From Agilicoccus flavus (GTDB lineage Bacteria; Actinomycetota; Actinomycetes; Actinomycetales; Dermatophilaceae): a stretch of DNA of 64,000 bases. Location: positions 682,001 through 746,000 of the forward strand of contig NZ_JACYXE010000001.1 in NCBI RefSeq assembly GCF_014857905.1, given 5' to 3'. The position numbers and the translations under genes are program-made. Under the pieces are notes generated by a model that ran no database searches, was not told the DNA's origin, and saw nothing but the letters and a program-made list of their open reading frames with translations. Below, piece by piece: positions 1-8,081 of the stretch (positions are counted from its first letter, which is position 1; each line of letters begins with the position of its first letter).

Positions 1-1747
1 CGATCGCGGCGAGCATGACCCCGACGCCGAACAGGAGACCCCCGGTGTCTCGGCCGGTCTCGGCGGCGGCCGCGGGGTCGGCCTCGGCGGCGGCGGGGGC
101 GACGTCCGCGGCGGGCATCGTCGGCACGACGAGGCCGCCGACGGGGCGCAGATCGTAGCCGCGGGCGTCCCGCGGCGAGGCGTAGGCGCTGTCGGTGCTC
201 GTCACGAGCACGCGCCACCGGCTGCCGGCCTCGGCGGTGTAGACGCCGGCGGGCAGGTCGACGGTGACGTCGGTGGGTCGGCCGGGTGAGGTGCGCACCT
301 GCACGGGCGCCGACAGCCGCACCGGGAGGCTCGGGTTCGCGCCGGTGAGCTGCCACAGCGAGACGTACAGGGTCGCCGACGAGGCGGTCGACGTCGCCGA
401 GAGCCGCAGGCGGGGCGATCCGACGACGCGCGTGGCGGCCGGGACGGGGTTCGTGTCCCAGGCCGCCGACGCGCCGGGCAGGGCGGCGAGCCGGTAGGCG
501 ACGGCCCCGAGCCGGCCCGCGTCCTGGCCGAGGCCGGGCTGGGCGACGGTCGAGGCGGGCGCCGCGCCGGGTGGGGACGCGAGCCGGCGAGATCCGGGCG
601 ACGTGAACGTCCACGTCGTCGGGGTGGACGCGAGCCCCGGGTAGGCGGCGACGCTGTGCAGGGGCGCCGAGTCGCCGTCGCGCGTGGTGGGCCCCGCGTA
701 CGTGAACGCCGGCACGGGCAGTCCGTCGCGGGCACGGCCCTCGTCGGTCAGGTACCGCGCCAGCCAGGCGCGCGTGGCCTCCTGATCCGCCGCGGCCGTC
801 GTGCTCAGGGCGTCGTGGCCGCCGTCGGTCCAGCGCACCGCCACCGGCGTCCCGGCCGCGGCGAGCTGCCGGTAGGTCGCGTCGGCGTGGTGGAGGGGGA
901 ACAGCGAGTCGGCCTCGCCCTGGATGAGCAGGGTGGGCGCGGTGATCCGCGCGTTGGTCGGCGCCGGGCTGTGGGAACGCAGCAGGGCGAGCAGGCCGGG
1001 TGTCGCCCGGCCCGCGTTCGCGGCGGGCAGGAAGACGCAGCAGACGGCCGGGGCGAAGCGGCCGCACCTCGACGCGTCGAGATCCGTGCCCGCGGACGTG
1101 CCGCCCGCATCCGCCCCCGCGAAGAACCGCGACCCCCAGACCTGCGCGAACGGCCCCGTCGTAGGGGCCGAGCCGACGGCCGACTGCGGGAACAAGGCGT
1201 CGGCGAGGTCGTGCCACGTGAGGGAGGGGACGATCGCGTCGACCCTCCGGTCCGCGCCGGCCGTCATGAGCGCGAGCGCCCCGCCGTACGAGACGCCGAT
1301 CATGCCCACCCGCGGGTCGCCCGCCGCATCGAGCGTCACGTCGGGGCGTGCGGCGAGCAGGTCGAGGATTCTGCGGGCGTCGGCGATCTCGTAGGCCGGG
1401 TCGTCCAGGTGGATGTCGCCGCCCGACGCGCCGAACCCGCGGGCCGTGAACGTGAGGACCACGTAGCCGGATGCGGCGAGCGCGTCGGCCTCCGCCTGCC
1501 GGTCGTCCTTGGATCCCCCGAAGCCGTGCCCGATGACGACCGCCGGGTGCCGCGCCCCGCCCCCGGGCGAGCGCACGGTCGCGTCGAGGGCGACCGCCGT
1601 GCCGTCCGGTTCGGGGCCGACCCGGACGCGCAGGTCGGTCCGCGTCACGTCGTCCTGGGGTTGCGCCGCGGCGGCCGCGAGGCCACCGGCGAGCAGGAGT
1701 CCGCCCGCCAGCAGCGCCGCCGCCCGGGCCCGGAGCCGGGCCCTCAC
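1..1747 (-). CDS. Secreted alpha/beta hydrolase, CocE/NonD (S15) type, 3' truncated by window edge
   Basis: This gene runs off the left end; about 582 codons are visible. I place the start at the GTG at 1747, because an in-frame stop lies about 50 bases upstream and a signal peptide (Arg-rich, then Leu/Ala/Gly-rich to about residue 28) follows directly. The hydrolase core shows HGFGGSKDD, the nucleophile elbow GVSYGG, a likely acid in QGEADS and the His in DGGHD. A beta-rich region follows, as in the C-terminal jelly roll of the X-Pro dipeptidyl-peptidase/CocE family. The last visible residues (GGLLFGVGVMLAAI) look like a C-terminal membrane anchor. The product is probably an exported, membrane-tethered peptidase or esterase. 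Its substrate cannot be read from the sequence. Confidence 0.8.
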   Translation of the reverse strand, partial: MRARLRARAAALLAGGLLLAGGLAAAAAQPQDDVTRTDLRVRVGPEPDGTAVALDATVRSPGGGARHPAVVIGHGFGGSKDDRQAEADALAASGYVVLTFTARGFGASGGDIHLDDPAYEIADARRILDLLAARPDVTLDAAGDPRVGMIGVSYGGALALMTAGADRRVDAIVPSLTWHDLADALFPQSAVGSAPTTGPFAQVWGSRFFAGADAGGTSAGTDLDASRCGRFAPAVCCVFLPAANAGRATPGLLALLRSHSPAPTNARITAPTLLIQGEADSLFPLHHADATYRQLAAAGTPVAVRWTDGGHDALSTTAAADQEATRAWLARYLTDEGRARDGLPVPAFTYAGPTTRDGDSAPLHSVAAYPGLASTPTTWTFTSPGSRRLASPPGAAPASTVAQPGLGQDAGRLGAVAYRLAALPGASAAWDTNPVPAATRVVGSPRLRLSATSTASSATLYVSLWQLTGANPSLPVRLSAPVQVRTSPGRPTDVTVDLPAGVYTAEAGSRWRVLVTSTDSAYASPRDARGYDLRPVGGLVVPTMPAADVAPAAAEADPAAAAETGRDTGGLLFGVGVMLAAI

Positions 1748-1869
1748 GCCGCGAGGGCGGGTCGACGGCGGACGCGGGGGTCGGGCAGGCGCATGGGCGT
1801 GAGTCTAGGAAGTTCGACTGCACGCCCCCGGCATCCCGAGCGGGGCCGCGACTCGGATGCTGGTGAGGC

Positions 1870-2430
1870 TCAGTGGGATCGGGCCGCTCGGCCGCCCGGC
1901 TCCGTGGCCGACCCGCCGTCGGCGCCGGCGAGCGAATCGAGGTGTGGACCCACGAGCGCGACGCTGTCGGGGACGAACTCCCAGGCCGGGTCCGACAGGC
2001 GCGCGCGCAGCTCGTCGAGCGTCAGCCACTCCCCCGACTCGACCTCCTCGGGCTGCAGGTCGAGCGGACCGTCGTACGTCGCGTCGTAGAGGAACGCGAC
2101 GTACGTCGTGTGCGCGTCGGCGTACTCGGCGACGCCGAGGCGCCGCAGCAGCACCCCCGAGACCCCGAGCTCTTCCTCGACCTCGCGGGCGGCGGCGACG
2201 TCGGGGTGTTCCCCGGCCTGCAGCACCCCGCCGGCGCAGAAGTCGTACAGGCCGGGATAGACGTCCTTGGTCACGGTGCGCCGGTGCACGAACACCCGCC
2301 CCGCGGAGTCCCGCACGATGACCCCGGTACCCCCGTGGCGCAGATTCTCGGCCCGCACCCGCGACCGCGGCGCGGTCCCGATCACCCTCCCGTGCTCGTC
2401 GTAGAGGTCGACGATCTCGTCGGCAGACAT
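1870..2430 (-). CDS. NUDIX hydrolase
   Basis: The 186-residue product has one NUDIX domain. The NUDIX box starts at GGVLQAGEHP and continues through REVEEELGV, giving the GX5EX7REUXEEXGU pattern that binds the metal and the diphosphate. The flanking sequence (DLYDEHGRVIGTAPR, then RTVTKDVYPGLYDF) resembles the isopentenyl-diphosphate isomerase-like YfcD branch of NUDIX proteins, so the substrate may not be a nucleotide. The ATG at 2430 has no Shine-Dalgarno sequence. A TACCGT hexamer ends seven bases upstream, so a leaderless transcript is possible. The gene lies 28 bases downstream of ackA on the same strand and could also be read from it. Confidence 0.88.
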   Translation of the reverse strand: MSADEIVDLYDEHGRVIGTAPRSRVRAENLRHGGTGVIVRDSAGRVFVHRRTVTKDVYPGLYDFCAGGVLQAGEHPDVAAAREVEEELGVSGVLLRRLGVAEYADAHTTYVAFLYDATYDGPLDLQPEEVESGEWLTLDELRARLSDPAWEFVPDSVALVGPHLDSLAGADGGSATEPGGRAARSH

Positions 2431-2458
2431 GCACAGCACGGTACCGAGAGGCCTGCGG

Positions 2459-3643
2459 TCAGCCGCCGGAGGGGCGGGCGAACCCGGCGGCCTGGCGGGC
2501 GATCTCGAGTTCCTCGTCGGTGGGCACGACGAGGACCGTGACGGCGGAGTCGTCCGCGGAGATGACCCCGTCGCCGGCGGCGTTGCGCGCCTCGTCGAGT
2601 CGGATGCCGAGGAACTCGAGCCCGGCCAGGGAGTCCCACCGGACGCGCGGGGAGTTCTCACCCACGCCCGCGGTGAACGCGACGGCGTCGAGGCCGCCCA
2701 TCGCCGCCGCGTACGCGCCCACGTACCGGCGCAGGCGATAGGTGTAGACCGCGAGCGCGAGCGCCGCGTCGGCCTCGCCGGCGTCGGCCGCCTTCGTCAC
2801 GTCGCGCATGTCGTTGGAGCCGCACATCCCGAGCAGCCCCGACTTCTTGTTGAGCAGCGTGTCGAGGGCGTCGACGTCGAGGCCCGCGACGCGGTGCAGG
2901 TGGAAGAGGATCGCCGGATCCAGGTCGCCGGAGCGGGTGCCCATGACGAGCCCCTCGAGTGGGGTCATGCCCATCGACGTGTCGACCGGGACCCCGCCCA
3001 CGACGGCCGAGGCCGACGCCCCGTTGCCGAGGTGCAGCACGATCGTGCGCAGGTCGTCCCGTCCCAGCCGCTCCGCGACCTGCGCGGAGACGTACTTGTG
3101 CGACGTCCCGTGGAACCCGTAGCGGCGGATGGCGTACTGCTCCGCCGTCGCCGCGTCGATCGCGTACGTCGCGGAGTGGTCGGGCAGGTCGTGGAAGAAG
3201 GCGGTATCGAAGACGGCGACGTGCGGCACCTGCGGCATGAGCTCGCGGGCGACCCGGATGGCCGCGAGGTTCGGCGGGTTGTGCAGCGGCGCGAGGGAGG
3301 CGAGGCGGTCGATCTCGGTCTCGAGGGCGTCGTCGACGAGCCGGGGCCCGTCGATCGCCTTCCCGCCCTGGACGACCCGGTGCCCGACGGCGACGATGCC
3401 CGCCTCCGACAGCGACGGGCCGACCTCCTCGAAGACGTCGAGCACGGCCTGGAGCCCCTCGCCGTGATCGTCGTACTCGCCCCGGCGCGTCGTCGTCTCC
3501 TCTCCCACGCGGTGGGTCAGCTCACCACCGGCCTGGCCGATGCGCTCGAGCAACCCCTTGGCGGACACCTCCCGCGTGTCGGGGTCGAGGAGCTGGTACT
3601 TGATCGACGAGGAGCCGGCGTTGACGACGAGGACGGTGCTCAT
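2459..3643 (-). CDS. ackA: Acetate kinase
   Basis: Acetate kinase interconverts acetyl phosphate plus ADP with acetate plus ATP in the cytoplasm. The 394-residue length is normal for the family. The N-terminal phosphate-binding motif VNAGSSSIKYQL is present, as are GFHGTSHKYV, HLGNGAS and GMTPLEGLVMGTRSGDLDP of the ASKHA fold, and FTAGVGENS near the C-terminus. GAGGA lies about eight bases before the ATG. There is no pta gene next to it. The likely local source of acetyl phosphate is the phosphoketolase encoded at 8082-10580 on the same strand, giving an energy-yielding phosphoketolase route. Confidence 0.97.
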   Translation of the reverse strand: MSTVLVVNAGSSSIKYQLLDPDTREVSAKGLLERIGQAGGELTHRVGEETTTRRGEYDDHGEGLQAVLDVFEEVGPSLSEAGIVAVGHRVVQGGKAIDGPRLVDDALETEIDRLASLAPLHNPPNLAAIRVARELMPQVPHVAVFDTAFFHDLPDHSATYAIDAATAEQYAIRRYGFHGTSHKYVSAQVAERLGRDDLRTIVLHLGNGASASAVVGGVPVDTSMGMTPLEGLVMGTRSGDLDPAILFHLHRVAGLDVDALDTLLNKKSGLLGMCGSNDMRDVTKAADAGEADAALALAVYTYRLRRYVGAYAAAMGGLDAVAFTAGVGENSPRVRWDSLAGLEFLGIRLDEARNAAGDGVISADDSAVTVLVVPTDEELEIARQAAGFARPSGG

Positions 3644-3676
3644 GGCACCATCCTCGCCGCTGCGGCCCCCACGTGG

Positions 3677-4723
3677 TCAGCTACCGCCCGGGCTCGTCGC
3701 CGCCGGCGTCCCGACCGACGCCCGCGGCTCCTGCGGGAAGAGCCGGACGAGGATGTCGCTCATCGAGACGACCCCCGCGGGCAACCCGCGCCGGGTGACG
3801 ACGGCGAGGTGGTGGCGCGACTCCCGCATCGAGGCCAGGGCCTCGTGCAGCGGCTGCGCCGCGTCGAGGACGAACGGCTCCCGCACGATGGGCGTGATCC
3901 GGGCCGACGGAGCGAGGTCGACGGTGTCGCGGACGTGCACGACGCCGACGACGCGCCGCCCCCGTCGGACGAGGACGCGCATGTGCCCGCTGGCCAGCGT
4001 GACCTCCTGCACGTCCTTCGCGGTCGCGCTCTCCGGCACCGACGAGGCGCTCCGGTCCGGCCGCAGCAGGTCGCCGAGCGTGAGCTCGCGCAGCTCGAGG
4101 GCGCTCTCGATCGCGGCCTGGTAGCTCGCGTCGAGGGTGCCCTGGTCCGCGGAGTGCTCGACGAGCTGGCGCAGCTCGTCGGCGTCGTGGCCGGCGGACA
4201 GCTCGTCCACGGGCTCGACCCCGGCCTTGCGGACCAGCCAGTTCGCGGCGCCGTTGAGCGCGACGAGCAGCGGGCGGGTCACGGTCATGAAGGCCCGCAT
4301 CGGCAGCGCGAGCATCATGGCCGACTTCTCCGGGTGCGCGATCGACCACGACTTCGGCATCATCTCGCCGACGACGAGGTGCAGGAACGTCACGAGCACG
4401 AGGGCGAGGACGAACGCGACGACGTCCGCGGCACCGAGCGGCAGGCCCAGGTCGGTCATGAGGGGCGTGAGCGCGTGGTGCACGGCCGGCTTCGTGATCG
4501 CACCCAGGGCGAGGGTGCAGACGGTGATGCCGAGCTGGCTGCCCGCGAGGAGCAGCGTGAGGTCGGCCGAGTTGCGCAGCGCCGCGCGGGCGGCCCGGGA
4601 CCGCGGGGCGGCGTCCTCGAAACGGTGCTTCTTGGCCGCCATGAGCGAGAACTCGACGGCGACGAAGAACGCGGACAACGCGATGATCGCGATCGTCACG
4701 AACGTGGTGAGCAGGCCGCTCAT
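3677..4723 (-). CDS. CNNM-domain/CBS-pair membrane protein (HlyC/CorC family), short paralogue
   Basis: The 348-residue protein has an N-terminal CNNM transmembrane domain (hydrophobic segments at about residues 1-25, 55-80, 95-120 and 130-150, with GSQLGITVCTLALG and HLVVGEMMPKSW). A CBS pair follows at about residues 200-330. It lacks the C-terminal CorC_HlyC domain found in the upstream paralogue. Its ATG overlaps the stop of that paralogue by four bases, so the two are translationally coupled and may form a heteromer. Family members are implicated in Mg2+ or cobalt efflux; the older label haemolysin is not informative. The exact ion is unknown. Confidence 0.88.
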   Translation of the reverse strand: MSGLLTTFVTIAIIALSAFFVAVEFSLMAAKKHRFEDAAPRSRAARAALRNSADLTLLLAGSQLGITVCTLALGAITKPAVHHALTPLMTDLGLPLGAADVVAFVLALVLVTFLHLVVGEMMPKSWSIAHPEKSAMMLALPMRAFMTVTRPLLVALNGAANWLVRKAGVEPVDELSAGHDADELRQLVEHSADQGTLDASYQAAIESALELRELTLGDLLRPDRSASSVPESATAKDVQEVTLASGHMRVLVRRGRRVVGVVHVRDTVDLAPSARITPIVREPFVLDAAQPLHEALASMRESRHHLAVVTRRGLPAGVVSMSDILVRLFPQEPRASVGTPAATSPGGS

Positions 4724-6276
4724 CGGTCCTTCTCCTCGCTGTCGACGGGGCGGGCCACGACCGTGGCTCCGCCCTCCGGGGCCGGGCGCCCGGCGTGCGA
4801 GCCGTCCGGGCCGTCCGCTTCGATCGAGCCCGCGGAGCCGTCCGACGCCGGCTCCGCCTCTGCCTCTGCCTCTGCCTCCGACGGCGAATGGGACTCCGAC
4901 TCCGCATCGGAGGCATCCTCGAACGGCCGGGGTTCGGAGTCGGGCAGCGTCAGCCGCAGCCGCGACGGCACGTAGTTGTCGACCTCGAGCACCTCGGCGC
5001 GCAGGCGGCGCACCTCCGGCTCGTCGTCGGTCAGCAGGTCGTCGGGGTCCACCGGCAGCGGGATGTCAACGACCGCCCCCGGCTCGGGCAGGGCGCCGTG
5101 CGTGGCCATGACGAGGCCGGCGATCGTCTCGTACTCGGCCCGCGGCAGGTCGACCCGCAGGGCGCGCTCGACCTCGTCGAGGTGGACCTCGCCGGCCGTG
5201 AGCCACACGCCGTCGTCGTAGACGGGCTCCTCGTCGGCGTCGTCGGGGTCGTGCTCGTCGGTGATCTCGCCGACGATCTCCTCGGCGAGGTCCTCGATGG
5301 TGACGATGCCGTCGAAGCCGCCGTACTCGTCGACGACGCAGGCGAGCTCCTTGCGGCTCTCGCGCAGCTGCGCGAGGGCGTCGGGCAGCGCCATGTACGG
5401 GGAGAAGACGAGCGCGTCGCGGACGTGGGTCGACACGGGGTCGGTGCAGTCGGCGGGCAGGCGCAGGAGGTCGATGAGGTTGGTGACGCCGAGGATCCGG
5501 TCGTCGTCGTCGAGCACCGGGTAGCGGGTGTGGCCGCCGCTCATGAGGTGACGCACCTCCGCGACCGTGTCGTCACCGCGGACGACGCTGACGCGGGCGC
5601 GCGGGATCATCGCGTGCTCGACGTCGCGGCGCGGGAAGTCGATGATCCGGTCGAGCATCTCCGACAGCTCGGGCGACATCGTGCCGCTGTCGCGGGAGGC
5701 CTCGACGACGTGCTCGAGGTCGCGCGCCGAGGCGGCGTGCTCCACGTCGTGGACCGGCTCGATGCGCAGCAGCCGCAGGAAGCCCTCGGCCGCCTTGTCG
5801 AAGACCCAGATGACCGGGCCGAAGACGGTGAGGTAGATCTTCGTGGACCGCGACAGCCACGGCGCGACGGTGTCGGCCCGCGCGATCGAGTAGTTCTTCG
5901 GGAACAGCTCGCCGAACAGCATCTGCACGATCGTCGAGAAGATGAGCGCGATGGCGCCGCCGAACGCGACGGCCCACCCCGTCGACGACCCGCCGAGCAG
6001 GTCGGCGACGGCGACGCCGATGAGGGGCTCGGCCACGTAGCCGACGAGCAGGCCCGTCACCGTGATGCCGAGCTGGGCGCCCGAGAGCATGAACGAGGTC
6101 CGCCTCGTGATGGTGAGGGTGCGTTCCGCAGCGTCGTCGCCCTGGGCGGCCCGGCTCGCGAGCCGCGACCGGTCGACCGCCATGTAGGCGAACTCCTGGG
6201 CCACGAAGTAGCCGGTGAAGGCCGTGATGACGACGACGATGAGCACGCCCAGCAGGATCGAGAGCAGTGCGCTCAC
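4720..6276 (-). CDS. CNNM/CBS/CorC-domain membrane protein (HlyC/CorC family), long paralogue
   Basis: The 518-residue product has a CNNM membrane domain (about residues 1-195, with SGAQLGITVTGLLVG and MLFGELFPKNYS), a CBS pair (about 200-340, including DEYGGFDGIVTIEDL) and a C-terminal CorC_HlyC domain (about 350-435). It ends in an acidic low-complexity tail with alternating Ala-Glu and Ser-Glu. That tail is encoded by short gcctct-like DNA repeats around 4855-4885. It is the first gene of a two-gene unit with the shorter paralogue at 3677-4723 (4-base overlap). It is probably an inner-membrane divalent cation transporter or its regulator. Confidence 0.9.
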   Translation of the reverse strand: MSALLSILLGVLIVVVITAFTGYFVAQEFAYMAVDRSRLASRAAQGDDAAERTLTITRRTSFMLSGAQLGITVTGLLVGYVAEPLIGVAVADLLGGSSTGWAVAFGGAIALIFSTIVQMLFGELFPKNYSIARADTVAPWLSRSTKIYLTVFGPVIWVFDKAAEGFLRLLRIEPVHDVEHAASARDLEHVVEASRDSGTMSPELSEMLDRIIDFPRRDVEHAMIPRARVSVVRGDDTVAEVRHLMSGGHTRYPVLDDDDRILGVTNLIDLLRLPADCTDPVSTHVRDALVFSPYMALPDALAQLRESRKELACVVDEYGGFDGIVTIEDLAEEIVGEITDEHDPDDADEEPVYDDGVWLTAGEVHLDEVERALRVDLPRAEYETIAGLVMATHGALPEPGAVVDIPLPVDPDDLLTDDEPEVRRLRAEVLEVDNYVPSRLRLTLPDSEPRPFEDASDAESESHSPSEAEAEAEAEPASDGSAGSIEADGPDGSHAGRPAPEGGATVVARPVDSEEKDR

Positions 6277-6427
6277 GCGCTGACACCTCCCCGGCTGGCG
6301 TCAGCGGGGCCGGGATGGTCGGATGGGTCCGTCATGGGGCGGGCGTGCTCCTTGTCGTGGGTACGGGGGTTCGACGCCCGGCCGTCGCGCCGGGTTCCCG
6401 GCTCGCGCGCGGCCGGGTGCGTCCCAC

Positions 6428-7561
6428 TCATTGTCCCCGACCACTCCGCGGGTGCGCGCTCGTGGGGCCGACGTGGACGACGGCGTCGGTCAGCCGGGGC
6501 AGGGCCTCGAGCAGGTGCGCCTCGGCGTGGTGGGCGATCTCGTGGCCCTGCGCGAGCGAGAGGTCGTCCGCGACGGTGACGTCGACCTCCCCGTGCATCG
6601 TGTGCCCGATGCACCGCAGCCGCAGGTCGCGGACCTCGACGACGCCGTCGACGCTCCCGACGGCCGCCCGGCCCTCGCGCACGAGGCGGGGGTCGACCGC
6701 GTCGAGCAGTCGGCTGCCCACCTGGACCGCGGCCGACCGGAGGACGCCGAGGATCGCGACCGCGATGGCGAGCCCGACGACGGGATCCGCCCAACCCCAC
6801 CCGAGCGCGACCGCGCCCGCGCCGAGGACGACGGCGAGGGAGGTGAACCCGTCGGTGCGCGCGTGCAGCCCGTCCGCGACGAGGGCCGCCGACCCGATCC
6901 GGCGGCCCACCCGGATGCGGAAGCGGGCGACGAGCTCGTTCCCGACGAACCCGATCACCCCTGCCCCGGCCACCGCCCAGAGGTACGACACGTCCTGCGG
7001 GTGCAGGAGCCGGTCGACGGCCTGCCAGGCCGCCATCGCGCTGGACAGGGCGATCATGAGCACGACGAACGCCCCTGCGAGGTCCTCCGCGCGTCCGTAT
7101 CCGTAGGTGAACCGGTCGTCGCGGGGTCGTCGCGCCAGCCGGAAGGCGATGAGCAGCGGCACGGCGGTCAGCGCGTCGGCGACGTTGTGCAGCGTGTCGC
7201 CGAGGAGCGCGACCGACCCCGTCAGGGCGACCACCGCCGCCTGCAGGAGCGCGGTGACGCCGAGCGCGGCCAGGCTGATCCACAGCGCGCGCCTCCCCCG
7301 TTCGTCGGCCTCGAGCGCCTCGTCGACCTGGTCGGCGGTGTCGTGGGAGTGTCCACCGACGAGGTCCGACGCCGCGTGCCGCACCCGCCCCCACCAGCCG
7401 GTCTGCGCGTGGTCGTGCCCGGGCCCGTGGGTGTGGCCGTGCGTGTGGTCGTGGCCGTGGTCGTGGTCGTGCCCATGCCCGTGGTCGGACGCCTCGTCAT
7501 CGCCGGGGTGACGGCCCTGCGGCTGCCCCGGACCGCCCGTCGTGCCCGTCCGGTGCGTCAT
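6428..7561 (-). CDS. Cation diffusion facilitator (Zn/Co/Ni efflux), His-rich N-terminus
   Basis: The 377-residue CDF protein exports divalent metal in exchange for protons. An N-terminal cytoplasmic tail (about residues 20-50) is almost entirely alternating His, Asp and Gly, a typical metal-gathering region. Six membrane segments follow from about residue 90. The intramembrane site is visible as LLGDTLHNVADAL in TM2 (Asp and His) and ADGLHARTDGFTS in TM5. A C-terminal cytoplasmic domain carries HTMHGEVDVTV and AHHAEAHLLEAL. The ATG at 7561 overlaps the stop of the ArsR gene by four bases, so repressor and pump are one operon. The metal is inferred as Zn2+, or Co/Ni. Confidence 0.93.
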   Translation of the reverse strand: MTHRTGTTGGPGQPQGRHPGDDEASDHGHGHDHDHGHDHTHGHTHGPGHDHAQTGWWGRVRHAASDLVGGHSHDTADQVDEALEADERGRRALWISLAALGVTALLQAAVVALTGSVALLGDTLHNVADALTAVPLLIAFRLARRPRDDRFTYGYGRAEDLAGAFVVLMIALSSAMAAWQAVDRLLHPQDVSYLWAVAGAGVIGFVGNELVARFRIRVGRRIGSAALVADGLHARTDGFTSLAVVLGAGAVALGWGWADPVVGLAIAVAILGVLRSAAVQVGSRLLDAVDPRLVREGRAAVGSVDGVVEVRDLRLRCIGHTMHGEVDVTVADDLSLAQGHEIAHHAEAHLLEALPRLTDAVVHVGPTSAHPRSGRGQ

Positions 7562-7917
7562 GACGTCCCCTCGGTCGTGCGGTGGTGGGCCGGGACGTCG
7601 TCGAGGAGGTGCTCGACGTGCCCGATGGTGTCGACGACGAGCTGACGGACGTGACCGTTCTCGACGCGGTAGAGCACGGAGGTGCCCTGCTTGCGCGCGG
7701 TCACGAGCCGGGCCATCCGCATCTTCGCGAGGTGCTGGGACACGGCGGGGACGGGCTTGCCGAGCGCCGTCGCGAGCTCGGAGACCGCTCGCTCGTCGTC
7801 CAGCAGGAGGCCGGCGAGCTGGAGGCGGGTGGGGTCGGCGAGCATCCGCAGCACCTCCACGGCCAGCGTGACGACGTCGTCCGGCCACACCGGACTCGCT
7901 TGCTTACTTGCATGCAT
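7558..7917 (-). CDS. ArsR/SmtB-family metal-sensing repressor
   Basis: The 119-residue winged-helix repressor is the first gene of the operon with the CDF exporter. The recognition helix lies in VSELATALGKPVPAVSQHL. The C-terminal helix has the spacing x-x-H-x10-H-x2-H (NGH, then GHVEH), which matches the alpha-5 inter-subunit zinc site of CzrA/NmtR-type sensors, with Asn where Asp is usual. The start is set at the ATG at 7917: a TATTAT hexamer ends six bases before it, there is no Shine-Dalgarno, and a palindrome covers the start. A longer upstream reading exists but would cross the promoter. Expected behaviour is autorepression, relieved by metal. Confidence 0.9.
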   Translation of the reverse strand: MHASKQASPVWPDDVVTLAVEVLRMLADPTRLQLAGLLLDDERAVSELATALGKPVPAVSQHLAKMRMARLVTARKQGTSVLYRVENGHVRQLVVDTIGHVEHLLDDVPAHHRTTEGTS

Positions 7918-7929
7918 GCGCAAATAATA
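7908..7929 (-). promoter_or_regulatory. Leaderless promoter and overlapping operator of the arsR-CDF operon
   Basis: On the minus strand, TATTAT (7929-7924) is followed by six bases and then the ATG (7917), so transcription should begin at or next to the start codon. The imperfect 16-bp palindrome TTGCGCATGCATGCAA (7923-7908) covers the expected start of transcription and the initiation codon. A repressor bound there would block initiation. This is the most AT-rich spot in the neighbourhood. Confidence 0.6.
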
Positions 7930-8081
7930 CACGAGGAGCCGTGCGGCTCCGCTCGTCGCGGCAGGCGTGGGAGGGGACGTCCCCACCCACGTCCTGATCG
8001 CGGTCGGCGCGCCCGAGCGTCGCGGCACGGCCGAGGGCCGCCGGCGTCATGCCGACGGCCCCCGATCGGGCAGGACTCAGC

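Noticed and set aside
2429-4975. Very long open frame opposite acetate kinase and the CNNM gene
   Set aside because: It is antisense to well-recognised genes, rich in Arg, Gly and Asp, and without domains: a by-product of high GC content. Similar long antisense frames at 8049-11477 and 26248-29121 were dismissed for the same reason.
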